A stretch of 64,000 bases of DNA, taken from NCBI RefSeq assembly GCF_014205015.1, contig NZ_JACHMO010000001.1, positions 4,712,001 through 4,776,000 on the forward strand. The letters are read 5' to 3'. The DNA comes from Saccharothrix ecbatanensis. Lineage in GTDB: Bacteria > Actinomycetota > Actinomycetes > Mycobacteriales > Pseudonocardiaceae. The position numbers and the translations under genes are program-made. The notes under the pieces were generated by a model that did no database searches, had not been told where the DNA came from, and worked only from the letters and a program-made list of their open reading frames with translations. This document shows, piece after piece, positions 34,612-43,069 of the stretch (within the stretch, counting starts at the first letter, position 1; every line of letters starts with the position of its first letter).

Positions 34612-35511
34612 CGGTGTCGGGACGGGCGGGTGGACGCGGTCCAGGAAGTCCCGCACCAGGGCGACGACCTCGTCGAGGTTGGTCTCCAACGCCCAATGCC
34701 CGCCGTCGAGGAGGTGCACCTCGGCGTCCGGAAGGTCGCGGAGGTAGGCCCGTGCGGCGCCCGCCGGCATGTAGCCGTCGTGCGGACCCCACACGATCAG
34801 CGTCGGCGGTCGGTGCTCACGCAGGTAGGCCTGCTGGCGGTCGAACCAGTCGAGGGTGCTGCCCTGGTCGGCGAGCAGGTGGACCAGGTTCCGCCGCCGC
34901 TCCGGGGTGCCGAGCTGCGACCAGGACAACGTCCACAGGTCGGGGCAGACCCGGTCGACCAGCCGTTCGGGTACCTCGCCGACGAACTCGTCGCGGAAGC
35001 CCTCCGCGCTGACCGCGGCGTCGATCTTGGCCCGGCCCTCGGCGGTCGGGTTGGCCCAGTACTCCTTGAGCGGCCGGTACTTCGGGCCGTGCTGGTCTTC
35101 GTAGATGTCGCCGTTCTGGATGATGAGCGCGACGACCCGCCCGGGTGCGTGCATGGCGAGCCGGAGCCCGAACTGCGAGCCGTAGTCGTGCAGGTAGATG
35201 GCGTACCGGGTCAGGTCGGCCGCGGCGGTGAACCGCTGCAAGAACTCGGCGTACGCGTCGAACGTGTAGGCGAAGCGGGTCCGGTCCGGCGTGCCGCTGT
35301 ACCCGAAGCCGGGGTAGTCGGGCGCGATCAGGCGCCACCGGTCGCCGAGCGCGGCCATGAGGTTGCGGTACTGGAACGACGAGCAGGGGTAGCCGTGCGG
35401 CAACAGCACCACCGGGGCGTCCGGCGGCCCGGCCTCGCGGTAGAAGATGTCGGTTCCGTCGACCGTCATCATCCTGTGGGCCACCGGGGCGGGGATGTTC
35501 GACGACGTCAT
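34609..35511 (-). CDS. Alpha/beta hydrolase, epoxide hydrolase/dehalogenase-like
   Basis: Alpha/beta-hydrolase-fold enzyme (300 residues). The nucleophile elbow reads HDYGSQFG, placing an Asp where epoxide hydrolases and haloalkane dehalogenases have theirs. LLPHGYPCSSFQYR is the oxyanion region and GGHWALE carries the catalytic His. The substrate is unknown. It is upstream of, and separated by a repeat-filled gap from, the adenylation operon. Confidence 0.85.
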   Translation of the reverse strand: MTSSNIPAPVAHRMMTVDGTDIFYREAGPPDAPVVLLPHGYPCSSFQYRNLMAALGDRWRLIAPDYPGFGYSGTPDRTRFAYTFDAYAEFLQRFTAAADLTRYAIYLHDYGSQFGLRLAMHAPGRVVALIIQNGDIYEDQHGPKYRPLKEYWANPTAEGRAKIDAAVSAEGFRDEFVGEVPERLVDRVCPDLWTLSWSQLGTPERRRNLVHLLADQGSTLDWFDRQQAYLREHRPPTLIVWGPHDGYMPAGAARAYLRDLPDAEVHLLDGGHWALETNLDEVVALVRDFLDRVHPPVPTP

Positions 35512-35556
35512 ACCTGCCCGGTTACACGCGGAGGTTCGAAGTAAACGTCCGCGTGG

Positions 35557-36102
35557 TCAGTGGGCCGCCCACGCGTCCGAGAGCAGTCGGCGGGTGTCGC
35601 CGAGCAGCTGCGGCAGGACCTTGGTGTGGCCGATCACGGGCATGAAGTTCGCGTCGCCGCCCCAGCGCGGGACGACGTGCTGGTGCAGGTGGGCGGCGAT
35701 ACCGGCGCCGGCCACGACGCCCTGGTTCATGCCGATGTTGAACCCGTGCGGGCTCGCCACGGCACGGATCACGCGCATCGCCGTCTGCGTGAACGCGGCG
35801 AACTCGGCCGTCTCGGCGGGCGTCAGGTCCGTGTAGTCCGGCACGTGCCGGTACGGCAGCACCATCAGGTGACCCGGGTTGTACGGGTACAGGTTGAGCA
35901 CCGCGAACACCAGCTCGCCGCGCGCCAGGATCAGCCCTTCGGCGTCGTCCAGCCCGATCACCCGGCAGAACGGGCACCCCTCCGGCTCGTCGCCGACCGC
36001 CTTGCCCTCGCCGCGCACGTACGAGAGGCGGTGCGGGGTCCACAGCCGCTGCAACGCGTCGTGGACCCCGACCCCGTCCTGCTCCTCGTACTGGTCCGTC
36101 AC
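35557..36102 (-). CDS. HIT-domain nucleotide phosphorylase/hydrolase
   Basis: Histidine-triad protein (181 residues) with HLHQHVVP (HxHxHxx) near residues 136-143 and an N-terminal zinc-type CPFC. The orthologue next to thrS in mycobacteria acts as a diadenosine tetraphosphate phosphorylase, which suits a neighbour that makes Ap4A as a by-product. GTG 36102 overlaps the thrS stop. In mycobacteria pgsA follows directly; here a cassette of about 7 kb intervenes. Confidence 0.92.
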   Translation of the reverse strand: MTDQYEEQDGVGVHDALQRLWTPHRLSYVRGEGKAVGDEPEGCPFCRVIGLDDAEGLILARGELVFAVLNLYPYNPGHLMVLPYRHVPDYTDLTPAETAEFAAFTQTAMRVIRAVASPHGFNIGMNQGVVAGAGIAAHLHQHVVPRWGGDANFMPVIGHTKVLPQLLGDTRRLLSDAWAAH

Positions 36103-38147
36103 TGGACGAGTTCCGCCGTCGGCGAGGAGTTCTCCCGCCGTGCCACCCAGTCCACGACCGTCTCGACGGCCCGCTCCACCGGCACGCCGTTGATCTGCGT
36201 GCCGTCGCGGAACCGGAACGACACCGCGCCCTGCTCCACGTCCTTGCCGCCGGCCAGCAGCATGAACGGCACCTTCTGCGTGGTGTGGTTGCGGATCTTC
36301 TTCTGCATCCGGTCGTCGGACGCGTCCACCTCGACCCGGATGCCCTTCGCCTTGAGCTGCTTCGCCACCGCCAGCAGGTGGTCCACGTGCTCGTCCGCGA
36401 TCGGGATGCCGACCACCTGGACGGGCGCCAGCCACGCCGGAAAAGCGCCCGCGTAGTGCTCGGTCAGCACGCCGAAGAACCGCTCGATCGAGCCGAACAA
36501 CGCCCGGTGGATCATGACCGGGCGCTGGCGGGCGCCATCCGAGCCGGTGTACTCCAGCTCGAACCGCTCGGGCAGCGTGAAGTCGAGCTGGATGGTCGAC
36601 ATCTGCCAGGTGCGGCCCAGCGCGTCCTTCGCCTGCACGGAGATCTTCGGCCCGTAGAACGCCGCGCCGCCCGGGTCCGGCACCAGTTCGAGGCCGGAGT
36701 CCTCGGCCGCCTCGCGCAGGGCCTCGGTCGCCTTCTCCCACACCTCGTCGGAGCCGACGTACTTCTCGTCGTTGCGGGTGGACAGCTCCAGGTAGAAGTC
36801 GTCCAGGCCGTAGTCGCGCAGCAGCCCGAGGACGAAGGACAGCAGCGACTTCAGCTCGTCCTGGACCTGGTCGGGCGTGCAGAAGATGTGCGCGTCGTCC
36901 TGCGTCATGCCGCGCACGCGGGTCAGGCCGTGGATCACGCCGGACTTCTCGTACCGGTAGACCGAGCCGAACTCGAACATCCGCAGCGGCAGCTCGCGGT
37001 ACGACCGCCCGCGCGACTTGAAGATCAGGTCGTGGAACGGGCAGTTCATCGGCTTCAGGTAGTAGTCCTGGCCGGGCTTGCGCAGCTTGCCGTCGTCGTC
37101 GTACTCGGCGTCGAGGTGCATCGCCGGGTACATGCCGTCCTTGTACCAGTCGAGGTGGCCGGACGTCTCGAACAGGTTGCCCTTGGTGATGTGCGGCGAG
37201 TAGACGAACTCGTAGTCCTCCTCGGCGTGCCGGGCGCGCGAGTAGTCCTCCATCGCCTTGCGGATGATGCCGCCCTTGGGGTGGAACACCGCCAGGCCGG
37301 AGCCGATCTCGTCCGGGAAGCTGAACAGGTCCAGCTCGACGCCGAGCTTGCGGTGGTCGCGGCGCTCGGCCTCGGCCAGCAGCTCCAGGTGCTTGTCCAG
37401 CGCCTCCTGCGACTCCCACGCGGTGCCGTAGATGCGCTGCAACTGCGGGTTCTTCTCGTTGCCGCGCCAGTACGCGGCGGCGACGCGGGTCAGCTTGAAC
37501 GCCGGGATGTGCTTGGTCGTCGGCACGTGCGGGCCGCGGCACAGGTCGCCCCAGACGCGGTCGCCGGAACGCGGGTCGAGGTTGTCGTAGATCGTCAGCT
37601 CGCCGCCGCCGACCTCCATCACCTCGGCGGTGTCGACGTCGCTTTTGATGTCCACCAGTTCGAGCTTGAACGGCTCGGCCGCCAGCTCGGACTTCGCGGC
37701 GTCGACCGACTCGACCACCCGGCGGTTGAACCGCTGCGCGCCCTTGATGATCGACTTCATGCGCTTCTCCAGCGCCTGGAGGTCTTCGGGCGTGAACGGC
37801 TTGTCGACCTTGAAGTCGTAGTAGAAGCCGTCCTTGACCGGCGGGCCGATGCCCAGCTTCGCGTCGGGGAACTGCTGCTGCACGGCCTGCGCCAGCACGT
37901 GCGCGGTGGAGTGCCGGATGACGCTGCGGCCGTCGGCGGTGTCGGCGGCGACCGCTTCCACCTCGACGTCGACCTGCGGCGTCCACGAGAGGTCGCGGAG
38001 GTGGCCCTCGGGGTCGCGCACGACCACGACGGCGTCCGGGCCCTTGCCCGGCAGCCCCGCTTCACGCACCGCCGTCCCCGCGGTAGTCCCCGCCGGCACC
38101 ACCACGCGCGGTGGGGTTGGAGCGGCTGCGGGGCGCGGCTGGGACAC
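36099..38147 (-). CDS. thrS: Threonyl-tRNA synthetase
   Basis: Class II aminoacyl-tRNA synthetase (682 residues) charging tRNA-Thr. Domain order: TGS (about 14-56), the editing domain with HSTAH at 79-83, the class II catalytic core ([18 protein letters not shown] as motif 2), and the C-terminal anticodon-binding domain with [12 protein letters not shown]. Full length, no T-box seen upstream. Co-transcribed with HIT. Confidence 0.98.
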   Translation of the reverse strand: MSQPRPAAAPTPPRVVVPAGTTAGTAVREAGLPGKGPDAVVVVRDPEGHLRDLSWTPQVDVEVEAVAADTADGRSVIRHSTAHVLAQAVQQQFPDAKLGIGPPVKDGFYYDFKVDKPFTPEDLQALEKRMKSIIKGAQRFNRRVVESVDAAKSELAAEPFKLELVDIKSDVDTAEVMEVGGGELTIYDNLDPRSGDRVWGDLCRGPHVPTTKHIPAFKLTRVAAAYWRGNEKNPQLQRIYGTAWESQEALDKHLELLAEAERRDHRKLGVELDLFSFPDEIGSGLAVFHPKGGIIRKAMEDYSRARHAEEDYEFVYSPHITKGNLFETSGHLDWYKDGMYPAMHLDAEYDDDGKLRKPGQDYYLKPMNCPFHDLIFKSRGRSYRELPLRMFEFGSVYRYEKSGVIHGLTRVRGMTQDDAHIFCTPDQVQDELKSLLSFVLGLLRDYGLDDFYLELSTRNDEKYVGSDEVWEKATEALREAAEDSGLELVPDPGGAAFYGPKISVQAKDALGRTWQMSTIQLDFTLPERFELEYTGSDGARQRPVMIHRALFGSIERFFGVLTEHYAGAFPAWLAPVQVVGIPIADEHVDHLLAVAKQLKAKGIRVEVDASDDRMQKKIRNHTTQKVPFMLLAGGKDVEQGAVSFRFRDGTQINGVPVERAVETVVDWVARRENSSPTAELVQ

Positions 38148-38271
38148 GGTGACTCCTCGATGTGGGTGCTCGGGCTTTGCCGGAGATGTTATCGGTGCTC
38201 ACCGACTGGTTTTCCGGCGCACCGGATGGACCGCCGCAGTGCGCCGCCGGATCACCCGCTCGGGGTGCCCG

Positions 38272-39051
38272 TCAGCCGCGGATCAGGGCCGGCAACGCGT
38301 CCGTCGAGGTCACCGCACGTCCGGTGGTGCGCTGGTAGCGGCGAACGAGGTCGCGGTGGCGGGAGGGGAGGGCGAGGCGGCGTTCGGCGGTGAGGAGCGG
38401 GTTGCGGCGTGGTGGCGGGAAGGTCGCGGCCAGGTCGGCGAGGAGGGCGTCGCGGTCGACGTTCGCGGTCTTGAGGACCCAGGCGACGCCGGGGTCGAGC
38501 GCGATGAGGGCGAGGGCCAGGTGTTCGGGGCGGTGCTCACGTTCACGGCGGGCCAGTGCGAGGCGCAGGGCTGCCTCGTAGGCCGCTTGGGCGTCCAGGC
38601 CGAGTGGTGGGGTGAGGCGGGCGCAGTGCCGGCGGGCTTTGGCCGCGCCGAGTGGGAGTAGGGGTTCGCGGCCGGCGGGGTGGTCCAGGGTGGCGGTGGC
38701 GGGGCCGAGGAGGCGGTCGAGGTCGACGCCCAGTGGTGCCAGCACGGCCCGATCCGCCGCGCCGCCTGCGCCTAGCGGGGCGGCTAGGTGGGCGGCGTTC
38801 AGGATCGCGGACGTGGTGGCGCCGTGGCGGTGCAGGACGTCGCTGAGCATGTCGCCGCGTGTGCCACCGAGTGTGTCGCCGCGTGTCGGGCCTGTTGGGG
38901 CTGGTGGGACGTCGCTGATTGCGGAGGTGGTGACGTCCGCAGCGGCGGCGAGTAGGTGTTCGCTGCCGGTTCGCGGGTGTCCTCGGTCAAGGGCTAGCCG
39001 GAGTGCGCGGGCGATGGTGCGTTTCAGGTCGGGGTGGTCACCTCTGAACAC
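38272..39051 (-). CDS. Clp N-terminal-domain protein without ATPase
   Basis: A 259-residue protein with Clp-N (ClpC/ClpB repeat-like) segments at both ends: DHPDLKRTIARALRLALDRGHPRTGSEHLLAA at the start and AALRLALARREREHRPEHLALALI near 160-185. It has no AAA ATPase. Such proteins occur in actinomycetes next to a small HTH partner and may act as adaptors. The upstream HTH gene is 5 bp away, so they form an operon. Confidence 0.82.
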   Translation of the reverse strand: MFRGDHPDLKRTIARALRLALDRGHPRTGSEHLLAAAADVTTSAISDVPPAPTGPTRGDTLGGTRGDMLSDVLHRHGATTSAILNAAHLAAPLGAGGAADRAVLAPLGVDLDRLLGPATATLDHPAGREPLLPLGAAKARRHCARLTPPLGLDAQAAYEAALRLALARREREHRPEHLALALIALDPGVAWVLKTANVDRDALLADLAATFPPPRRNPLLTAERRLALPSRHRDLVRRYQRTTGRAVTSTDALPALIRG

Positions 39052-39056
39052 GTGGG

Positions 39057-39269
39057 TCAGTCCTCTCGGCCGTACTTGCGGTGGACGGTCTGCTTGGTGA
39101 CGCCCAGGCGGGTCGCGATGTCGCGCCACGACCAGCCGGCCCGGCGTGCGGCGGCGACGTGCTCTGCTTCAAGTTGCTCCACCAGGCGACGCAGGCGGGC
39201 CACGGCGCGCAGGCCGGCGTCCGGGTCCGCACCGTGCGCGGCCTGGTCGAGATCGGCGATCGTCGACAT
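39057..39269 (-). CDS. Small helix-turn-helix protein
   Basis: A 70-residue protein: an N-terminal helical part and a C-terminal helix-turn-helix WSWRDIATRLGVTKQTVHRKYG. It precedes the Clp-N gene and is the likely DNA-binding component of the pair. Two palindromes immediately upstream of its ATG are candidate operators for autoregulation. Confidence 0.82.
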   Translation of the reverse strand: MSTIADLDQAAHGADPDAGLRAVARLRRLVEQLEAEHVAAARRAGWSWRDIATRLGVTKQTVHRKYGRED

Positions 39270-39272
39270 GTC

Positions 39273-39316
39273 GTCAACATATGCTGACGCTCGCCCGACC
39301 GTCAACACATGCTGAC
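39273..39316. promoter_or_regulatory. Tandem palindromic operators upstream of the HTH/Clp-N pair
   Basis: GTCAACATATGCTGAC (39273-39288) and GTCAACACATGCTGAC (39301-39316) are near-identical 16-bp imperfect palindromes, 28 bp from start to start, on the promoter side of the HTH start codon. Their symmetry and near identity suggest binding of a dimeric regulator, most simply the HTH protein itself. Confidence 0.6.
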
Positions 39317-39434
39317 GACAGGCGTTCACAGCTGACGTACAGCCGACGATCAGGATCCGCTCAGGTCGACCGCGCATCATGGCGTCAACCAGGACGATCA
39401 TGTTCATCAGCACGGGAGAGCAGGAGTTCCGCCG

Positions 39435-40034
39435 ATGCCAGACCCGCAGCAACCGTCCCAGCAGCCACCGGAAGGATCGGCCGAGCCGGCCGCGAGCGCC
39501 ACCACCCCGGCCACCGACCCGGCCACCATCCCGGCTGCCGCCCCCGCGCAGCCCGCGGCCGGCGGCGCAGGTGAACCGGCCGCCGCAGCCCAACCAACCG
39601 CAACCCAGCCAGCCGCAGCCCAGCCAACCGCGGCTCAACCAGCCGCCGCGGAGCCGGTCGCGGAAGCCCTTGGTGAACCGGCCGCCGCAGGTCAACCGGC
39701 ACCGGGCGTGCCGCACCCCGCGTACAGCCGGCCAGCTCCGGGCAAGGGCGCGGTCGTCGGCCGGGTCGTCAAGCACCGGGCCACCCAACTGGTCGCCGTC
39801 GGACTGCTCGGGCTCGTCCTCGGCGGCGGGATCGTGGCGCTGGCCGACCGTGACGACCACCCCCGGTACGGCGTCGGGTTCGACCGGTCCGGTCATCCCG
39901 ATCACCCCCGGTTCGAGGAGCGCATTCCCGAACGCAGGTCAGAGCGTGGACCGGAGCGCGGCTCGGAACGCGGGGCCGAGCGGTTTCCGGAGCGGTTTCC
40001 GGAGCGGTTTCCGGAGCGCGATTTCGAGCGCTGA
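39435..40034 (+). CDS. Ala/Pro-rich single-pass membrane protein with charged repeat tail
   Basis: A 199-residue protein: a low-complexity Pro/Ala/Gln N-terminal region (about 1-105), one membrane helix (about 116-136, QLVAVGLLGLVLGGGIVAL), and a C-terminal tail of Arg/Glu-rich repeats ending in a tripled RFPE. The repeat is also exact in DNA (12-bp GAGCGGTTTCCG units just before the stop). AGGAG precedes the ATG. No family recognised; the tail may bind nucleic acid or the envelope. Confidence 0.65.
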   Translation: MPDPQQPSQQPPEGSAEPAASATTPATDPATIPAAAPAQPAAGGAGEPAAAAQPTATQPAAAQPTAAQPAAAEPVAEALGEPAAAGQPAPGVPHPAYSRPAPGKGAVVGRVVKHRATQLVAVGLLGLVLGGGIVALADRDDHPRYGVGFDRSGHPDHPRFEERIPERRSERGPERGSERGAERFPERFPERFPERDFER

Positions 40035-40040
40035 GCCCAG

Positions 40041-40171
40041 GACCGGGTGACCTCGGGGTTGGTGATCTCAGGGCCGCGCGATCGGCAGGGCCGCGCGATA
40101 ATCAAGGCCGGGTGATCGTCAGGCCGCGCAATCGTCAGGACCGCGCGATCGTCAGGACAGGGTGATCGTCA
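40041..40171. repeat. 17-bp tandem array ending on the GntR gene stop codon
   Basis: Eight units of 15-17 bp (consensus GGNCNGSGYGATCGTCA) start at 40041, 40056, 40071, 40088, 40105, 40122, 40138 and 40155. The last ends in TCA at 40169-40171, the stop codon of the GntR gene on the reverse strand. The array occupies the whole space between two convergent genes. Confidence 0.88.
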
Positions 40172-40867
40172 GGACAGGAAGCCGCGCAGCAGCAGGGCCG
40201 TGCCGTCCAGGTGCTCGGCCATCGCCCGCCGCGCGGCCTCCGGCTCACCCGCCACGATGCCCGCCACGATCACCTCGTGCTGCTCGTTCGAGTGCGCCAG
40301 GTTGGGCGCCAACAGCGGGATGCGGTCGAGCAGTGCGTTGACCCTGGTCCGGGCGTCGGCGACGGCCGCCGTGAGCGACGCCGACCCGGTCGCCTCGGCG
40401 ATCGCCAGGTGCAGCCGCGAGTCCTTGCGCCGGTACTCCTCCAACGTCGCGTCCCGGCACTCGGTCAACCGCGCCACCAGGTTGCGCCGGTCGGACGGCC
40501 CCAGCGCGCGCGCCGCCGCGCACTCCGCCGCCCCGGTCTCCACCGCCGCGCGCAACGTCAACGCGTCCGCCAGCTCCTCCGGGTCCACCCGCCGGTCCGG
40601 CGCGGGCACCGGGACCGGCGACTTCACGAACGTCCCGCCGTACCGACCACGCCGCGACTCGACGTACCCGGCGTCCTGCAACGACCTGATCGCCTCGCGC
40701 AACGTCACCCGGCTGACCCCCAACCGGGTGGCCAGCTCACGTTCCGCGGGCAGCCGCTCCCCCGGCCCCACCACCCCGAGCCGGATCGCCTGCATGAGCC
40801 GTTCCACGGTCTCCTCGAACGCGTTGCCCGCCCGCACCGGGCGGAACAACGCGTCCTGCACGGGCAT
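40169..40867 (-). CDS. GntR/FadR-family regulator of the amine cluster
   Basis: FadR-subfamily GntR regulator (232 residues): winged helix with RLPAERELATRLGVSRVTLREAIRSL near 38-63 and an FCD-type helical effector domain with conserved histidines (SRLHLAI and SNEQHEVIVAGI). ATG 40867 overlaps the SDR stop (TGATG), so it is co-transcribed with the enzymes it probably regulates. Confidence 0.9.
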   Translation of the reverse strand: MPVQDALFRPVRAGNAFEETVERLMQAIRLGVVGPGERLPAERELATRLGVSRVTLREAIRSLQDAGYVESRRGRYGGTFVKSPVPVPAPDRRVDPEELADALTLRAAVETGAAECAAARALGPSDRRNLVARLTECRDATLEEYRRKDSRLHLAIAEATGSASLTAAVADARTRVNALLDRIPLLAPNLAHSNEQHEVIVAGIVAGEPEAARRAMAEHLDGTALLLRGFLS

Positions 40868-41646
40868 CACAGCGGTGTCACGTAGGCACCGGCGATCCCG
40901 CCGTCCACCAGGAAGTTGGAGGCGGTCATGAACGACGAGTCGTCACTGGCCAGGAACGCCACCGCCGCCGCGATCTCCTCCGGCTCGGCGAACCGCCCCA
41001 ACGGCACGTGCACCAACCGCCGCGCGGCCCGCTCCGGGTCCTTCGCGAAAAGCTCCCGCAGCAACGGCGTGTTCACCGGCCCGGGCGACAAGGCGTTGAC
41101 CCGCACCCCCTGCCGCGCGAACTGCACGCCCAGCTCCCGGCTCATCGCCAGCACCCCGCCTTTGGATGCTGTATACGATATTTGGGATGTAGCCGCGCCC
41201 ATCGTCGCCACGAACGACGCCGTGTTGATCACCGAGCCGCGCCCGCGCTCCAGCATGTGCGGGATTGCATACTTGCAGCACAAATACACTGACGTCAGGT
41301 TGACCTTCTGCACCCGTTCCCACGCCTCGATGCCCGTGGTCAGGATCGAATCGTCGTCCGGCGGGGAAATCCCGGCGTTATTGAATGCAATATCCAGTGA
41401 ACCGTATGTGTCTACAGTAGTCCGGTACAGCGCCGAGACCTGCTCCTCGTCGGTCACGTCGACCTGGACGAACAGCCCGCCCACCTCGTCCGACGCCGCC
41501 TTGCCCGACTCCGCGTCGACATCGGCGACGACGACCCGCGCGCCCTCCGACGCCAGCCGCCGCACCGACGCCAGCCCGATGCCGCTGCCACCGCCGGTCA
41601 CCACGGCCACCCGGCCCTCAAGTCGCTGAACCACGTTCTCTCCCAT
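40867..41646 (-). CDS. SDR-family alcohol dehydrogenase/reductase
   Basis: Classical short-chain dehydrogenase (259 residues). NAD(P) motif TGGGSGIG near 18-25, NNAG near 90-93, and the active-site YTASKGG tyrosine and lysine are present. Asp after the second strand (VVADVD) favours NAD. In this cluster it may oxidise the hydroxyl of a gamma-glutamylated amino alcohol to the aldehyde. The ATG at 41646 is preferred; an upstream in-frame start falls inside tandem repeats. Confidence 0.88.
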   Translation of the reverse strand: MGENVVQRLEGRVAVVTGGGSGIGLASVRRLASEGARVVVADVDAESGKAASDEVGGLFVQVDVTDEEQVSALYRTTVDTYGSLDIAFNNAGISPPDDDSILTTGIEAWERVQKVNLTSVYLCCKYAIPHMLERGRGSVINTASFVATMGAATSQISYTASKGGVLAMSRELGVQFARQGVRVNALSPGPVNTPLLRELFAKDPERAARRLVHVPLGRFAEPEEIAAAVAFLASDDSSFMTASNFLVDGGIAGAYVTPL

Positions 41647-41659
41647 CAGTGTCGGTAGA

Positions 41660-41717
41660 GCCCAACGAGCATCAGTGATGCCCAACCAGCGTCAGTGAGC
41701 CCAACCAGCGTCAGTGA
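41660..41717. repeat. 19-20 bp tandem array across the aldehyde dehydrogenase stop
   Basis: Three units (GCCCAACGAGCATCAGTGAT, then GCCCAACCAGCGTCAGTGA twice) start at 41660, 41680 and 41699. The TCA inside the last unit (41711-41713) is the stop codon of the aldehyde dehydrogenase gene on the reverse strand. The array fills the gap to the SDR gene. Confidence 0.85.
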
Positions 41718-43069
41718 GCGATGAAGACGTTCTTGGTCTCGGTGAACGAGTCGAGCGCGTCCGGCCCCAACTCGCGCCCCAACCCGGACTGCTTGAACCC
41801 GCCGAACGGCGTCCAGTACCGCACCGAGGAGTGCGAGTTCACCGACAGGTTCCCGGCCTCGACCGCACGCGACACCCGCAACGCCCGCCCGACGTCCCGC
41901 GTCCAGATCGACCCGGACAACCCGTAGGAGCTGTCGTTGGCCAACCGCACCGCGTCCTCCTCGTCGCTGAACGGCAGCACGGCCACCACCGGCCCGAAGA
42001 TCTCCTCGACCGCCGCCCGGTCACCACGCCCGACCGGAGCCAGAACCGTTGGCGGGAACCAGAAACCCGCACCAGAAGGAGCCGAACCTCGGAACGCCAC
42101 CGGCGCGTCGGAAGGCACGTAGGACGCGACCTTCTCCCGGTGCGCGGCCGAGATCAGCGGCCCCATCTCGGTCGCCTCGTCCCCCGGCGCACCGACCACG
42201 ACACCCTTGACGGCAGGCTCCAGCAACTCCATGAACCGGTCGTAGACCGACGCCTCGACCAGGATCCGGGACCGAGCGCAGCAGTCCTGCCCGGCGTTGT
42301 CGAACACCCCGTACGGCGCCGTCGCGGCGGCACGCTCCAGGTCCGCGTCGGCGAACACGATGTTGGCCGACTTGCCGCCCAGCTCCAGCGTCACCCGCTT
42401 CACCTGGTCCGCGCACCCGGCCATGATCTGCTTGCCGACCCGCGTCGACCCGGTGAACACGACCTTGCGCACGTCCGGGTGCGTGACGAACCGCTGCCCC
42501 ACCACCGTTCCCGCCCCCGGCAGCACCTGGAACACGTCCGGCGGGATCCCCGCCTCCAGAGCCAAGGACGCCAACTTCAAGGCGGTCAACGGCGTCAGCT
42601 CGGCGGGCTTCAGCACCACCGTGTTCCCCGCCGCCAACGCGGGCGCGAGACCCCACGCGGCGATCGGCATCGGGAAGTTCCACGGCACGATCACGCCGAC
42701 CACGCCCACCGGCTCGTGGAACGTCACGTTCAGCCCGCCCGGCACCGGGATCTGCTTGCCGAACAACCGTTCCGGCGCGGCCGAGTAGTAGTGCAGGACG
42801 TCCCGGACGTTCCCCGCCTCCCACCGCGCGTTGCCGATGGTGTGCCCGGAGTTCAGCACCTCCAGCGCCGCCAAGTCCTCCAGCGCGCCGTCGACCGCCT
42901 CCGCGAACCGCCGCAGCAACCGGGCACGGTCCCCCGGCGCGACCGAACGCCACGCGGGCAACGCCGCCGACGCACGGGCGATCGCCGCGTCGGTCTCCTC
43001 CAGGGAGGTCAGCGGCACCGACCGGACCACCTCCTCGGTGGCCGGGTTGATCACGTCGAACGTCGTCAC
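41711..43069 (-). CDS. Aldehyde dehydrogenase (PuuC-like)
   Basis: NAD-dependent aldehyde dehydrogenase (452 residues). The Rossmann/catalytic residues PWNFPM (Asn), LELGGKSAN (Glu) and the nucleophile cysteine in NAGQDCCAR are intact, as is EEIFGPVV. The start overlaps the stop of the amidotransferase. It probably oxidises a gamma-glutamyl-amino aldehyde to the acid, as PuuC does in the Puu pathway. Confidence 0.92.
   Translation of the reverse strand: MTTFDVINPATEEVVRSVPLTSLEETDAAIARASAALPAWRSVAPGDRARLLRRFAEAVDGALEDLAALEVLNSGHTIGNARWEAGNVRDVLHYYSAAPERLFGKQIPVPGGLNVTFHEPVGVVGVIVPWNFPMPIAAWGLAPALAAGNTVVLKPAELTPLTALKLASLALEAGIPPDVFQVLPGAGTVVGQRFVTHPDVRKVVFTGSTRVGKQIMAGCADQVKRVTLELGGKSANIVFADADLERAAATAPYGVFDNAGQDCCARSRILVEASVYDRFMELLEPAVKGVVVGAPGDEATEMGPLISAAHREKVASYVPSDAPVAFRGSAPSGAGFWFPPTVLAPVGRGDRAAVEEIFGPVVAVLPFSDEEDAVRLANDSSYGLSGSIWTRDVGRALRVSRAVEAGNLSVNSHSSVRYWTPFGGFKQSGLGRELGPDALDSFTETKNVFIAH

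Noticed and set aside
38148..38271. Possible T-box or other leader in front of thrS
   Set aside because: Only 124 bp to the next gene and no T-box or anticodon-stem features seen.
39379..40050. Alternative plus-strand frame overlapping the Ala/Pro-rich membrane protein
   Set aside because: It lacks the ribosome site and the membrane helix, and has shadow-like Pro/Arg composition.
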